DNA of 64,000 bases from Mycolicibacterium goodii (GTDB lineage: Bacteria > Actinomycetota > Actinomycetes > Mycobacteriales > Mycobacteriaceae). The stretch lies in NCBI RefSeq assembly GCF_022370755.2, contig NZ_CP092364.2:6572001-6636000 (forward strand), in the 5' to 3' direction. Below are positions 48,200-58,010 of the stretch, piece by piece. The position numbers and the translations under genes are program-made. How positions within the stretch are numbered: position 1 is the stretch's first letter; every line of letters starts with the position of its first letter. The notes below the pieces were generated by a model. The model made no database searches and was not told where the DNA came from. It worked only from the letters and a program-made list of their open reading frames with translations.

Positions 48200-48763
48200 C
48201 TAGTGGTGGCTGGGGCCTGCGGGTGTCTCGCCGTCGCGGCGCGGCTCATTGCCTGCCGAGATCGGCACGGCGACGGTGGTTTCGCCGTTCTCGAACGTGA
48301 ACGTGAAGTCGTAGAGCAGGCCGTTGGTGATCGGCTTCGTCAGCTCGACCTCGGCGGTGACGGCGTCGGCGGGCTCGGCGTTCTCGACGGCCTTGATGTG
48401 TCCGTCGGGTTCACCGACCAGAAGCAGACCGTCGGCCTTCACGGTGGGATCACCGGTCAGGGTGACCTCGCCGATGTCGGTCGTGATCGACGTCAGCTTG
48501 TTGTCGCCCTCCGGCGAATCGTTCACGGCCACGAACAGCAACTCGACGGTGGTGCCCGGCTCGACGTAGTCGGTCTGCTGCGGGGCCCGCAGGTGCACGT
48601 TGCGCAGCGATACCTGTCCGGCCTGGGCGTTGACCCCGTTGACCGCCGGCTCCTGTGTGGTGGTCTGGGAGATCTGCCCGGCGCCGCATGCGGTGAGCAC
48701 CACGGCGGCGGCCAGGCCGCACGCGGCCAGACCGGCCGATGCGCGGGATGAGAAGCGGTTCAC
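48200..48763 (-). CDS. lpqE: Lipoprotein LpqE
   Basis: 187 residues. Signal peptide ending VVLTACG gives the lipobox. The mature part ([43 protein letters not shown] in pieces) has a copper-chaperone-like/immunoglobulin-type beta fold as in the PCuAC-like group, and ends in HH. Function is not established to my knowledge. It diverges from carD across a ~295-base region. Confidence 0.85.
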   Translation of the reverse strand: MNRFSSRASAGLAACGLAAAVVLTACGAGQISQTTTQEPAVNGVNAQAGQVSLRNVHLRAPQQTDYVEPGTTVELLFVAVNDSPEGDNKLTSITTDIGEVTLTGDPTVKADGLLLVGEPDGHIKAVENAEPADAVTAEVELTKPITNGLLYDFTFTFENGETTVAVPISAGNEPRRDGETPAGPSHH

Positions 48764-48991
48764 TCAAGCCTCCTGAACAGGTTCGCCGTTCTTCGACTAT
48801 GCAGAGTAGTAGGTGGCGATCATCAGGGGAATGTGAGGGCTTGGCAATCCTCGATCGGGCGTCGATCGGGGCCGCTCGACGGGCGGCCGGGAGTTTGCGC
48901 CGGGATCCCTTTCGGCCGCGTCAATCTCGCCGAGGTTGCACGAATTCGTCATCGTGTCAACCCCTGCCATTAACCTGCATGGCCCCTGACC

Positions 48992-49006
48992 TGCACCGTT
49001 GGTGCA
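48992..49006. promoter_or_regulatory. Inverted repeat upstream of the carD -10 box
   Basis: TGCACC-GTT-GGTGCA is a perfect six-base palindrome with a three-base spacer. It lies about 20 bases upstream of the candidate -10 box TAGGAT (49027-49032), close to the -35 zone, so it could bind a regulator of carD. The rest of 48764-49058 shows no gene. Confidence 0.45.
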
Positions 49007-49013
49007 CGTGTGA

Positions 49014-49547
<534 letters not shown>

Positions 49548-49559
49548 TCGTTTCGGGAC

Positions 49560-50237
49560 GTGACGGTGGCGACGGTTGCCGTCGTCCCCGCCGCCGGCTC
49601 GGGTGAGCGGCTGCGCGCGGGACGGCCGAAAGCATTCGTGACACTGGGGGGAACACCCCTGTTGGAGCACGCCCTCAGTGGGCTTCGTGCCTCCGGGGTG
49701 ATCGACCGGATCGTGGTCGCGGTACCGCCCGCGCTCACCGACGAGTCGAAACTGGTGTTCGGCGGGGAAGATTCCGTGATCGTCTCAGGAGGGCCGGATC
49801 GCACCACGTCGGTTGCACTGGCTCTCGAAGTGGCGGGTGACGCCGAATTCATCCTGGTGCACGACGCGGCGCGGGCCCTGACCCCGCCTGCGTTGATCGC
49901 CCGCGTGGTGGCAGCGCTGAAGGAGGGGCACAGCGCCGTCGTACCCGGTCTCGGGCTGGCCGACACGATCAAGGCCGTCGACGCCAACGGCGCCGTGCTC
50001 GGTACCCCCGAACGCGCCGGCCTACGAGCCGTGCAGACGCCCCAGGGTTTCCATGCCGACGTGCTGCGGCGCGCCTACCGGCGCGCCGGGGCCTGCACAG
50101 GCGTGACCGACGATGCCTCACTGGTCGAACAACTCGGGACACCGGTGCAGACGGTCGAGGGCGACCCGCTGGCGTTCAAGATCACCACGCCGCTGGATCT
50201 GCTGCTGGCCGAGACCGTGCTGGCACGCCGCGCATGA
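49560..50237 (+). CDS. ispD: 2-C-methyl-D-erythritol 4-phosphate cytidylyltransferase
   Basis: 225 residues. [21 protein letters not shown] (CTP-binding glycine-rich loop), VHDAARAL, and ETPQGF-like [13 protein letters not shown] are the IspD motifs. Third step of the MEP isoprenoid pathway. GTG 49560 (or GTG 49566); overlaps ispF by ATGA. Confidence 0.97.
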   Translation: MTVATVAVVPAAGSGERLRAGRPKAFVTLGGTPLLEHALSGLRASGVIDRIVVAVPPALTDESKLVFGGEDSVIVSGGPDRTTSVALALEVAGDAEFILVHDAARALTPPALIARVVAALKEGHSAVVPGLGLADTIKAVDANGAVLGTPERAGLRAVQTPQGFHADVLRRAYRRAGACTGVTDDASLVEQLGTPVQTVEGDPLAFKITTPLDLLLAETVLARRA

Positions 50238-50725
50238 TGTTGCCCCGGGTCGGGCTCGGCACCGACGTCCATCCCATCGAGGCGGGCCGGCCGTGCCGGC
50301 TGTTGTGCCTGGAATTCGACGACGCCGACGGCTGCGCGGGCCACTCCGACGGCGACGTGGCCGCCCACGCGCTGTGCGACGCGCTGCTCAGCGCCGCGGG
50401 CCTGGGTGATCTCGGCACGATCTTCGGCACCGACCAGCCGCGGTGGCGTGGTGTCAGCGGCGCGGACATGCTCTGCCACGTCCGCGAGTTGCTCGGTGCC
50501 GCGGGATTCCGCGTCGGCAATGCCGCGGTACAGGTCATCGGTAATCGGCCGAGGATCGGCCCACGCCGTGAAGAGGCCCAACGGGTGCTCTCCGGGCTGG
50601 TGGGAGCCCCCGTGTCGGTGTCGGCGACCACCACCGACGGGCTCGGGCTGACCGGCCGCGGCGAGGGCCTGGCGGCCGTTGCCACCGCGCTGGTGGTCGC
50701 CGAACCGGTCGGTCCTGCAAAGTAG
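50234..50725 (+). CDS. ispF: 2-C-methyl-D-erythritol 2,4-cyclodiphosphate synthase
   Basis: 163 residues. Zinc and substrate residues occur in [27 protein letters not shown], and the signature [19 protein letters not shown] near the end. It cyclises CDP-methylerythritol phosphate. Coupled to ispD by overlap. Confidence 0.97.
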   Translation: MMLPRVGLGTDVHPIEAGRPCRLLCLEFDDADGCAGHSDGDVAAHALCDALLSAAGLGDLGTIFGTDQPRWRGVSGADMLCHVRELLGAAGFRVGNAAVQVIGNRPRIGPRREEAQRVLSGLVGAPVSVSATTTDGLGLTGRGEGLAAVATALVVAEPVGPAK

Positions 50726-50740
50726 CCCTCAACAGGCCGG

Positions 50741-50746
50741 TAAGCT
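50741..50746 (+). promoter_or_regulatory. Candidate -10 box upstream of cysS
   Basis: TAAGCT, then eight bases, then GTG 50755: the same hexamer and spacing as upstream of lysS. It is only 16 bases after the ispF stop, so cysS may have its own near-leaderless promoter. Confidence 0.45.
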
Positions 50747-50754
50747 GGCACGTC

Positions 50755-52191
50755 GTGACCGATCGCGCTCAAGCTGTCGGGTCGGGCCCTGCCTCCGACT
50801 TGCGGCTCTACGACACCATGGCGGGTGCCGTACGTGATTTCGTGCCGTTGCGGCCTGGGCACGCTTCGATCTACCTGTGCGGCGCGACCGTACAAGGTCT
50901 ACCGCACATCGGACATGTCCGGAGTGGGGTTGCGTTCGACGTGTTGCGCCGCTGGCTGACCGCCAACGGCTACGACGTCGCGTTCATCCGCAATGTCACC
51001 GACATCGACGACAAGATCCTCAACAAGGCCGCCGACGCCGGACGTCCGTGGTGGGAGTGGGCTGCGACATTCGAACGCGCCTTCTCGGCCGCCTATGACG
51101 CGCTGGGGGTGCTGCCCCCGTCGGCTGAGCCGAGGGCCACCGGCCACATCACCCAGATGGTCGAGCTCATCGAGCGCCTCATCGACAAGGGCCACGCGTA
51201 CGCCTCTGGCGGCGACGTGTATTTCGACGTGCTGAGCCTGCCGGACTACGGGCAGTTGTCGGGCCACCGCATAGACGACGTGCACCAGGGCGAGGGCGTG
51301 GCGACCGGCAAACGCGACCAGCGCGACTTCACGCTGTGGAAGGGCGCCAAACCCGGTGAGCCGTCGTGGCCCACACCGTGGGGGCGCGGCCGTCCCGGCT
51401 GGCACACCGAGTGCGTGGCGATGTGTGAGGCCTATCTGGGCCAGGAGTTCGACATCCACGCCGGCGGTATGGACCTGGTGTTCCCGCACCACGAGAACGA
51501 GATCGCGCAGGCGCACGGCGCAGGTGACGGGTTCGCCCGGTACTGGCTGCACAACGGCTGGGTCACCATGGGCGGCGAGAAGATGAGCAAGTCGCTGGGC
51601 AACGTGCTCTCGATTCCCGCTGTGCTGCAACGGGTTCGGGCTGCCGAGCTGCGTTACTACCTGGGCAGCGCACACTACCGGTCCATGCTGGAGTTCTCGG
51701 AGACCGCCCTGCAGGACGCGGTGAAGGCCTACACCGGCATCGAGGACTTCCTGCACCGCGTGTGCAGTCGCGTGGGTTCGGTCCCGGTCGGCGAGTGGAC
51801 ACCGAAGTTCGCCGCGGCGCTCAACGACGATCTGTCGGTTCCCATCGCGCTTGCCGAGATCCACGCGGCGCGCGCCGAGGGCAACCGGGCGCTCGACTCA
51901 GGCGACCACGAGGGCGCGATGAGGCAGGCTTCGTCGATCCGCGCGATGATGGACATCCTCGGCTGCGATCCGCTCAACGAGCGCTGGGAGTCGAGGGATG
52001 CGACCTCGGCCGCGCTGAAAGCCGTCGACGTGCTGGTGCAGTGGGCGCTCGCGAGCCGCGCCGAGGCCCGTGAGCGCCGCGACTGGGCGGCCGCCGACGC
52101 GATCCGCGATAGGCTCAAGGAAGCCGGTATCGAGGTCACCGACACCGCTGACGGTCCGCAATGGGCCCTGATAGAGCGGGACAACAAGTAA
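50755..52191 (+). CDS. cysS: Cysteinyl-tRNA synthetase
   Basis: 478 residues, class I. Zinc ligand C42 in [13 protein letters not shown] motif at 51-54, and KMSKSLGN for ATP. The text [22 protein letters not shown] is typical of CysS rather than of the related mycothiol ligase MshC. It charges tRNA-Cys. The stop TAA shares its last base with the rlmB ATG. Confidence 0.97.
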   Translation: MTDRAQAVGSGPASDLRLYDTMAGAVRDFVPLRPGHASIYLCGATVQGLPHIGHVRSGVAFDVLRRWLTANGYDVAFIRNVTDIDDKILNKAADAGRPWWEWAATFERAFSAAYDALGVLPPSAEPRATGHITQMVELIERLIDKGHAYASGGDVYFDVLSLPDYGQLSGHRIDDVHQGEGVATGKRDQRDFTLWKGAKPGEPSWPTPWGRGRPGWHTECVAMCEAYLGQEFDIHAGGMDLVFPHHENEIAQAHGAGDGFARYWLHNGWVTMGGEKMSKSLGNVLSIPAVLQRVRAAELRYYLGSAHYRSMLEFSETALQDAVKAYTGIEDFLHRVCSRVGSVPVGEWTPKFAAALNDDLSVPIALAEIHAARAEGNRALDSGDHEGAMRQASSIRAMMDILGCDPLNERWESRDATSAALKAVDVLVQWALASRAEARERRDWAAADAIRDRLKEAGIEVTDTADGPQWALIERDNK

Positions 52192-53138
52192 TGGCCGGAA
52201 ACTCACAACGGCGTGGCGCCGTCCGCAAGCCGGGCACCAAGAAGGGGCCGACCGTCGGCTCGGGCGGTGTGCGCAGGCGCGGGCTCGAGGGCCGGGGCGC
52301 GACGCCGCCCGCCCACCTGCGGCCCAACCATCCGGCGGCCAAGAAGGCCAGGGCCGCGGCGAAGGCACAGCAGCAGCGCGCCGGCCGCAAGACCGACGAG
52401 ACCGAACTCGTCCTCGGTCGCAACCCGGTGCTGGAATGTCTGCGCGCCAAAGTGCCTGCCACCGCGCTGTACGTCGCGCTCGGCACCGATGCCGACGAGC
52501 GGGTGACCGAATCCGTCCAGATCGCCGCCGATCGCGGCATCTCGATCCTCGAGGTGCCCCGCACCGATCTGGACCGCATGAGCAATCACGGTCTGCACCA
52601 GGGCCTCGGCCTGCAGGTGCCGCCGTACTCCTATGCGCACCCCGACGATCTTCTGGCGTCGGCCGCGGCCGACGGGGCTCCCGCGCTGCTGGTGGCGCTC
52701 GACAACATCTCCGATCCGCGCAACCTCGGCGCGATCGTGCGTTCGGTGGCGGCGTTCGCCGGCCATGGTGTGGTGATCCCGCAGCGTCGGTCGGCGTCGG
52801 TCACCGCGGTCGCGTGGCGCACCAGCGCCGGTGCCGCCGCGCGCGTTCCCGTGGCGCGTGCGACGAACCTCAACCGGACACTCAAGAGCTGGGCGGACGC
52901 GGGGCTGCAGATCGTCGGCCTCGATGCGGGCGGAGACACCACCCTCGACGAACTCGACGCGTCCGGCCCCACGGTCGTCGTCGTCGGCTCCGAGGGCAAG
53001 GGCCTGTCCCGGCTCGTGCGGGAGCACTGCGACGCGATCGTGTCGATCCCGATGGCCGGGCCCACCGAATCGCTCAACGCCTCGGTGGCCGCGGGCGTGG
53101 TCCTCGCCGAGATCGCCCGGCAGCGCCGCAACAGCTGA
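52191..53138 (+). CDS. rlmB: 23S rRNA 2'-O-methyltransferase, TrmH/SpoU family (RlmB type)
   Basis: 315 residues. A basic, disordered N-terminus (about 1-80) precedes the substrate-binding segment ([12 protein letters not shown]) and the knotted SPOUT domain: [15 protein letters not shown] (motif 1), [13 protein letters not shown] (motif 2), and [21 protein letters not shown] (motif 3). It methylates a ribose, probably G2251-type in 23S rRNA. Coupled to cysS by one base. Confidence 0.93.
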   Translation: MAGNSQRRGAVRKPGTKKGPTVGSGGVRRRGLEGRGATPPAHLRPNHPAAKKARAAAKAQQQRAGRKTDETELVLGRNPVLECLRAKVPATALYVALGTDADERVTESVQIAADRGISILEVPRTDLDRMSNHGLHQGLGLQVPPYSYAHPDDLLASAAADGAPALLVALDNISDPRNLGAIVRSVAAFAGHGVVIPQRRSASVTAVAWRTSAGAAARVPVARATNLNRTLKSWADAGLQIVGLDAGGDTTLDELDASGPTVVVVGSEGKGLSRLVREHCDAIVSIPMAGPTESLNASVAAGVVLAEIARQRRNS

Positions 53139-53139
53139 C

Positions 53140-54423
53140 TCACCCGAAGAGCCGCAGACCCGCCCACAGCCCGAGCACGGCGGCGACCAACGTCAGCGGT
53201 GTGGTCACCAGACCGACCCGGCTGAACTCGGTTGCTCTGGCCGTCAAGCCTTCTCCATGGACGACGTGGCGCCACAACAGGTTCGACAGCGAACCCACGT
53301 AGGTCAGGTTGGGGCCGACGTTCACGCCGATCAGCACCGCGAGCACCGCCCCGGGACCCGCGGCCGCGACCAGCGGCAGCAGCACCAGCACGGCGGGAAG
53401 GTTGTTCACCAGATTGGCCAGTACGGCCGCGATCGCGGCGTAGGCCAGCAGTGCGGGCAGCGAATCGCCGTCGGGCAGGATGTCCCGCACGGCGGCCTCG
53501 GGCCCGTTGAGCACCACCGCATCCACCACGACCCCCAGGCACAGCACGAACGCCAGGAACGGCACGTTGACCGCGCGCACGATGCCGCGCACGGTGCTGC
53601 GTCGCTGCGCCAAGCTGCGTATGCCGAGCACCACGGCGCCGGCCAGCGCGGCCCATGCGGGGGCCAGGTCGAGCAGCGAGGTCACCGCGAAACCGGCCAG
53701 TGTGAGGCCGAGCACCACGAGGACGAACAACGGCACCTCCGGCGGCGGTGGTGCGGTCTCCGGTACCGGGCGTGGCCGCAGCTCGGCGCTGAAAAGCCAA
53801 CTCAGCAATGCGAATTCGACCGCGATCGCCGCCAGCCACGGAATCGCCATGAGCGCGCTGAACTGCATGAAGCTCAGGCCGGCGACCGTGAACGCCAGCA
53901 GGTTGGTCAGATTCGACACCGGGAACAGCAGCGACGCGGAGTTGGCCAGATGTGCCGAGGCATACGCGTGCGGGCGGGGCGCGATCGCGAGCGTGCGTGC
54001 GGTCGCGAGCACCACCGGCGTCAGCAGCACCACGGTCGCATCCAGGCTGAGCACCGCGGTCGTGGTCGCGCCGATGACGAAGACCCGCAGCAGCAGCTTG
54101 CGCGGGTGCCCGCGGCTCGCCCGGGCCATCAGCGTGCCCGCCGCGTGGAACAGGCCCTCGTCGTCGCACAGGTGCGCGAGCACGAGAACGGCCGCGAGGA
54201 ACCCGACCACCGGTAGCAGGCGGCCCGCCTCGTCCACCGCGTCGTGCACCGAGATCGCCCCGAGGGCGATGAGCAGGACCGCTGCGGGCACGGCGGCCAC
54301 GGCCTCGGGCCATCCGTTGGGGCGCACCATCGCAAAGGTCAGCACGACGACCAGCGCGATGAGCGCCAGCGTCAGCGCCAGGGCCCGCTCCCGGTCTCGG
54401 TCCAGGGGTCGCTGCGCTGCCAC
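53140..54423 (-). CDS. ArsB/NhaD-type ion transporter (SLC13-like)
   Basis: About 427 residues with 10-12 membrane spans. Repeated Asn-rich motifs HLANSASLLFPVSNLTNLLAF and NLVNNLPAVLVLLPLV, and GVNVGPNLTYVGSLSNLLW, are typical of the ArsB/arsenite permease and ion-transporter superfamily (Rv3578 arsB2 by order). Arsenite export is the family name; no ars regulator or arsenate reductase is near. GTG 54423 was chosen, which overlaps the upstream MBL gene by 52 bases; shorter starts exist. Convergent with rlmB. Confidence 0.82.
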   Translation of the reverse strand: MAAQRPLDRDRERALALTLALIALVVVLTFAMVRPNGWPEAVAAVPAAVLLIALGAISVHDAVDEAGRLLPVVGFLAAVLVLAHLCDDEGLFHAAGTLMARASRGHPRKLLLRVFVIGATTTAVLSLDATVVLLTPVVLATARTLAIAPRPHAYASAHLANSASLLFPVSNLTNLLAFTVAGLSFMQFSALMAIPWLAAIAVEFALLSWLFSAELRPRPVPETAPPPPEVPLFVLVVLGLTLAGFAVTSLLDLAPAWAALAGAVVLGIRSLAQRRSTVRGIVRAVNVPFLAFVLCLGVVVDAVVLNGPEAAVRDILPDGDSLPALLAYAAIAAVLANLVNNLPAVLVLLPLVAAAGPGAVLAVLIGVNVGPNLTYVGSLSNLLWRHVVHGEGLTARATEFSRVGLVTTPLTLVAAVLGLWAGLRLFG

Positions 54424-55316
54424 AGCGTCGGCAGGTGCAGCGCGACGCCGTCGTGTGCGGCCAGCGTGGTGAGCACGCGCATGGTGGCGTCGAGATCGTC
54501 GGCCACATACGGCAGCGCACGCAGCGGGCGGTGCAGGGGCCGGAAGAAATCGTCCCAGTGGATCAGCACCACGCGGCGCGCGCCGACGGTGCGCACGGTC
54601 TGCGTCCAGTAGTCGGTGAGGTAGCGCTCGGGCTGCCGTCCCAGCTGCCCGACTCCCAGGTACACGACGTCGGCGCGCTGCCCGGCCAGCGCACCGGGAA
54701 CCGCGCCCGCGCTGCCGATGATCAGCACGCGACGGTCGCTCGGGCGGTGGTGCACGAGCGTCGACCACGCCTCACCGCACTTGTACGCCGACGCCTTGGC
54801 CGGGGGCACCACGGGCTCGGTGATGACGCCGGGGAACCGGTCCGGCGGGCAGTGCTCGGAGACGAACAGCGTGACGTCGTAGGCCTCCATGGCTACAGGT
54901 TCACCCGGGGTGACGGTGACGATCCGGTCGTCGGGCAGACCGCCGCCGATGCCGATCTGCGCCGCCGAGGATCCACCGACCAGCGCGGCTCCGGTGCGTT
55001 CGGCGACGACGGCGGAGTCCATGGCGTGATCGAAGTGGGTGTGCACGGGCAGCACCGCGGCGAGCCGGTCCACACCCAACCGGGCCAGGCAGCCGTCGAT
55101 CCGCGGCACGTTCGGCGCGAGCGGGCGCAGGCCAACGGTGAGCAGGCCGGGGCGGCTGAAGAACCCGTCGGTCAGCAGCGCCGACGCACCGTCGTCGACC
55201 AAAAGCGTGGTGACACCGGCCCACGTGACGGTGACCGGGGAATCCGGTGTGGCCGTGGGCGCGTCGAAGAACCGCGCGTGGTCGGCCAGATCTGGCCTGC
55301 CGGGTTTGAGCCGCAT
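54372..55316 (-). CDS. Metallo-beta-lactamase fold hydrolase (Rv3577 type)
   Basis: 314 residues. The metal motif HTHFDHAMD (HxHxDH) is intact, with later ligands in SEHCPPD and LIHWDDFFRPL. Resembles UlaG/YfnL-like MBL proteins but the substrate is unknown. It starts 22 bases after rpmE2 on the same strand and overlaps the transporter by 52 bases, so it may be read from the Zur-controlled promoter at 56.8 kb. Confidence 0.82.
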   Translation of the reverse strand: MRLKPGRPDLADHARFFDAPTATPDSPVTVTWAGVTTLLVDDGASALLTDGFFSRPGLLTVGLRPLAPNVPRIDGCLARLGVDRLAAVLPVHTHFDHAMDSAVVAERTGAALVGGSSAAQIGIGGGLPDDRIVTVTPGEPVAMEAYDVTLFVSEHCPPDRFPGVITEPVVPPAKASAYKCGEAWSTLVHHRPSDRRVLIIGSAGAVPGALAGQRADVVYLGVGQLGRQPERYLTDYWTQTVRTVGARRVVLIHWDDFFRPLHRPLRALPYVADDLDATMRVLTTLAAHDGVALHLPTLWQRSDPWTETGSGPWR

Positions 55317-55338
55317 GGCCCCACCCTAAGGTGGACCG

Positions 55339-55587
55339 TCATCCGTAGCGACGCCGGAACTTCTCCACCTGACCCGCGGAGTCGATGTGCCGTGCCGATC
55401 CGGTCCAGAACGGATGCGAATCGCTGGTGACGTCGACCACGATCAGCGGGTAGGTCTTCGGCCCGCTGGGGGTGGGCCATTCGATGGTGCGGGTGCTGGT
55501 GGCCGTCGAGCGCGTCAGGAACTGCGCGCCCGTTGCGGCGTCCTGGAACACCACCGGGTGGTAGTCGGGGTGGATGCCGGGTTTCAC
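55339..55587 (-). CDS. rpmE2: Ribosomal protein bL31, zinc-independent type B
   Basis: 82 residues: [28 protein letters not shown] and the later [34 protein letters not shown]. The type B L31 lacks the CxxC zinc ligands and contains no cysteine. It replaces the zinc form when zinc is scarce. GTG start at 55587 overlaps the upstream COG0523 gene (GTGA). Confidence 0.95.
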   Translation of the reverse strand: MKPGIHPDYHPVVFQDAATGAQFLTRSTATSTRTIEWPTPSGPKTYPLIVVDVTSDSHPFWTGSARHIDSAGQVEKFRRRYG

Positions 55588-56798
55588 GATTGCTCTCCTG
55601 TCTGGGGGTCGGGGTGGTGACGAGCGTCTGAGAATTGCGCGGCGTGGGCAGCCTGGTCGGCGTCGCACGGTTCCTGGTGCCAGTCGCCGAACGGGTCGGG
55701 GTAGTGACGCCACTCCTGTCGTCGGGCGAACTCGGCGTCGGTGAGCAGGGCGCCACGCAGTGCGTCGAGGATGTCGTCGGTGCGGGCGCCGCAGACCAGC
55801 ATGACGAGCGAGACGTGCCGGTCGCCGAAACTCGGGTCCCAGTCGATGGCCGCCAGCGCGCGCCACTGCGGATCCGTGTAGGCAAGCTCGCTGGAATTCA
55901 TTGCGGCCAGCCATTTTCCAGCGGTGCTGACACGCAGTCCGCCACCGGCTGATTCGATCCACATGACCTCGGCGTCCCGGTTGGCCAGCCAGGCGCGGCC
56001 GCGGGTGCGCACCACGCCGTCGAGCAGCAGGTCGATGGCCGCATGTAGCCGCACCGGGTGGAACGGACGCCGTGCGGTGAACTCGACGATGCGTACTTCG
56101 CCGTCGGCCGTCAGCGGCGGTTGTCCGGCCAGCAGGGAATCGCGGGGCGAGAGCGCGCGTCCGCGTGGGGTGTCCGGTTCGAGGTGGGCCAGGGCCAGCT
56201 CGAGGCGGTCCGGGCCGACCGTGATCCGTGCGCGGGGCGCGAGCCGGCGCAGCACCGCCAGTGTCGTTGCCTCCGGTTCGCCGAGCACGAGGACGTCGGC
56301 GACCTCGGCCTGCCCGACCACCACCTGGGCGGCCGTGCGGCCGTCGGCGAGCTCGTCCTCGCCGAGCGCCTGCTCCAGCCACGCCGCGGTGTCCACGCAT
56401 GTCACCACGGCTGCCACCTCCACGTCGCGGGCCGCGGGCCCGTCGATGTACCCCGGGCCGACCCGTACGTGCACGTTGTCGATGGCCCAGCGCACGGGTT
56501 CGGGCTCGAGCCAGGGCATCATCTGCACGACGATGCGGGTCACGTCGGCGCGCCGGTGCAGACGGCGAAGCAGGATCAGCAGATCGTCACGCACGGTGCA
56601 CGAGACGCATCCGTGCACCAGCTCAAGTACCCACTGAGAGCTGTCGACCGAGCTGCTCACGGTGCGGACGACGACATGGCCGTCGAAGGTGTGGCTGACG
56701 AGCAGGGTGCCAGGTGCCTTGAGCAGTTCCTCGACGACGGCCCGACCGGTTCCGCGGGCGTCATCCTGTCCGGCGACCAGCACTACCGGCGTACGCAT
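55584..56798 (-). CDS. COG0523 (CobW/YciC) family protein with degenerate GTPase motifs
   Basis: 404 residues. The C-terminal CobW domain is recognisable ([35 protein letters not shown]) and the CxCC-type metal site reads [13 protein letters not shown]. The Walker A loop is not canonical: [13 protein letters not shown] has no GK(S/T), and no NKxD is visible. COG0523 proteins handle zinc as chaperones or insertases; in mycobacteria one copy lies in the alternative ribosomal protein cluster, and a homolog elsewhere recruits the hibernation factor Mpy. This copy may act without GTP hydrolysis. Divergent from rpmB2 across a Zur-type box. Confidence 0.88.
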   Translation of the reverse strand: MRTPVVLVAGQDDARGTGRAVVEELLKAPGTLLVSHTFDGHVVVRTVSSSVDSSQWVLELVHGCVSCTVRDDLLILLRRLHRRADVTRIVVQMMPWLEPEPVRWAIDNVHVRVGPGYIDGPAARDVEVAAVVTCVDTAAWLEQALGEDELADGRTAAQVVVGQAEVADVLVLGEPEATTLAVLRRLAPRARITVGPDRLELALAHLEPDTPRGRALSPRDSLLAGQPPLTADGEVRIVEFTARRPFHPVRLHAAIDLLLDGVVRTRGRAWLANRDAEVMWIESAGGGLRVSTAGKWLAAMNSSELAYTDPQWRALAAIDWDPSFGDRHVSLVMLVCGARTDDILDALRGALLTDAEFARRQEWRHYPDPFGDWHQEPCDADQAAHAAQFSDARHHPDPQTGEQS

Positions 56799-56819
56799 GG
56801 GGCCTCCCGGTTTGCTTGT

Positions 56820-56834
56820 TGAAAACGATTGTCA
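56820..56834. promoter_or_regulatory. Zur-type operator between divergent groups
   Basis: TGAAAACGATTGTCA matches the mycobacterial Zur consensus TGAAAATGATTTTCA at 13 of 15 positions. It lies 22 bases before the COG0523 start and 38 bases before rpmB2, in the right place to repress both when zinc is plentiful. Confidence 0.75.
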
Positions 56835-56871
56835 TTATCGTACGACGGTACCGCACGACGAAGGAGAGTCA

Positions 56872-57108
56872 ATGTCGGCCCACTGCCAGGTGACCGGGCG
56901 CGGCCCCGGATTCGGGAACTCGGTGTCGCATTCGCACCGACGCACCCCGAGACGCTGGGACCCCAATATCCAGAACAAGACCTATTACCTGCCGTCGGAG
57001 GGACGACGAATCCGGCTGCGGGTCAGCGCAAAAGGCATCAAGGTGATCGACCGTGACGGCATCGAGGCCGTCGTCGCCCGAATGCGTGCACGGGGGGAGA
57101 AGATCTGA
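56872..57108 (+). CDS. rpmB2: Ribosomal protein bL28, zinc-independent form
   Basis: 78 residues: [20 protein letters not shown], then the typical RWDPNIQNK. The zinc form has CDxC at this place; here only one cysteine (C5) remains and the second is lost. ATG 56872 follows AAGGAGAG. First gene of a four-gene set whose members each overlap by one base (TGATG). Confidence 0.95.
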   Translation: MSAHCQVTGRGPGFGNSVSHSHRRTPRRWDPNIQNKTYYLPSEGRRIRLRVSAKGIKVIDRDGIEAVVARMRARGEKI

Positions 57109-57272
57109 TGGCTCGCAACGAGATCCGGCCCATCGTGAAGCTGCGGTCCACTGCGGGAACCGGATACACGTACGTCACCCGCAAGAATCGCCGCAACGAC
57201 CCGGACCGCATCGTGCTCAGGAAATACGATCCGGTCCTGCGCCGCCACGTCGAGTTCCGCGAGGAACGCTGA
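57108..57272 (+). CDS. rpmG2: Ribosomal protein bL33, zinc-independent form
   Basis: 54 residues beginning [20 protein letters not shown] and ending HVEFREER. No cysteine, whereas the zinc form has two CxxC pairs. Overlaps rpmB2 and rpsN2 by one base each. It replaces the zinc form in the ribosome under zinc limitation. Confidence 0.95.
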   Translation: MARNEIRPIVKLRSTAGTGYTYVTRKNRRNDPDRIVLRKYDPVLRRHVEFREER

Positions 57273-57577
57273 TGGCGAAGAAGTCGAAGATCGTCAAGAA
57301 CGAGCAGCGGCGAGAACTGGTGCAGCGCTACGCCGAACGGCGCGCCGAACTCAAGAGGACCATCCGTGATCCGGCCAGCTCGCCAGAGCGGCGCGCGGCC
57401 GCGGTCAGCGCATTGCAACGGCTGCCGCGCGACTCCAGTCCCGTGCGGTTGCGCAACCGCGATGTCGTCGACGGCCGACCACGCGGGCATCTGCGCAAGT
57501 TCGGGTTGTCCCGTGTGCGGGTGCGCGAGATGGCGCATCGCGGCGAGTTGCCCGGTGTGCGGAAGGCGAGTTGGTGA
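57272..57577 (+). CDS. rpsN2: Ribosomal protein uS14, long zinc-independent form
   Basis: 101 residues: [34 protein letters not shown] and [31 protein letters not shown]. This is the ~100-residue form without the CxxC...CxxC zinc site of the 61-residue S14. One-base overlaps on both sides. Confidence 0.96.
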   Translation: MAKKSKIVKNEQRRELVQRYAERRAELKRTIRDPASSPERRAAAVSALQRLPRDSSPVRLRNRDVVDGRPRGHLRKFGLSRVRVREMAHRGELPGVRKASW

Positions 57578-57831
57578 TGGCAGTCAAGAAGTCCAGAAAG
57601 CGCACGGCCGCAACCGAACTCAAGAAACCGCGGCGCAATCAGCTAGAGGCGCTCGGCGTCACCACCATCGACTACAAGGATGTCGCGGTGCTGCGCACCT
57701 TCCTCAGCGAGCGCGGCAAGATCCGCTCGCGCCACGTCACCGGCTTGACGCCGCAGCAGCAACGGCAGGTCGCGACCGCGATCAAGAACGCCCGCGAGAT
57801 GGCGTTGTTGCCGATGGCGGGTCCGCGCTGA
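57577..57831 (+). CDS. rpsR2: Ribosomal protein bS18, alternative form
   Basis: 84 residues with [63 protein letters not shown] in pieces; the S18 core is clear and no cysteine is present, unlike the zinc-binding S18 paralog. Last ribosomal gene before the cobalamin riboswitch, which starts 15 bases downstream; no terminator is visible between them. Confidence 0.95.
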   Translation: MAVKKSRKRTAATELKKPRRNQLEALGVTTIDYKDVAVLRTFLSERGKIRSRHVTGLTPQQQRQVATAIKNAREMALLPMAGPR

Positions 57832-57845
57832 GGCGTGCGGTATGA

Positions 57846-57975
57846 CACCATCAGTGCCGAAGGCGACTGCGGATCGAGGAAGCCGGTGCGAATCCGGCAC
57901 GGTCCCGCCACTGTGATCGATGCCCGCGGGGCGTCGAGAGTCAGACACTCACCGCAGTCACCACCTCGCAGGGTC
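57846..57975 (+). ncRNA. Cobalamin (B12) riboswitch upstream of the ABC importer
   Basis: The core AGCCGGTGCGAATCCGGCAC followed by GGTCCCGCCACTGTGA and AGAGTCAGACACTCACCGC matches the B12 aptamer. It begins just after rpsR2 and ends ~35 bases before the binding-protein ATG at 58011, near a GGGGCGGATCTCCCC hairpin preceding the ribosome site. Adenosylcobalamin binding is expected to reduce importer synthesis. Confidence 0.92.
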
Positions 57976-58010
57976 TGGGGCGGATCTCCCCGGAGAGGAA
58001 TGGAGAGAAC

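Noticed and set aside
46616..48751. 711-codon plus-strand frame over radA, disA start and lpqE
   Set aside because: Spans several genes on the opposite strand and their intergenic gaps; composition typical of an antisense frame in high-GC DNA.
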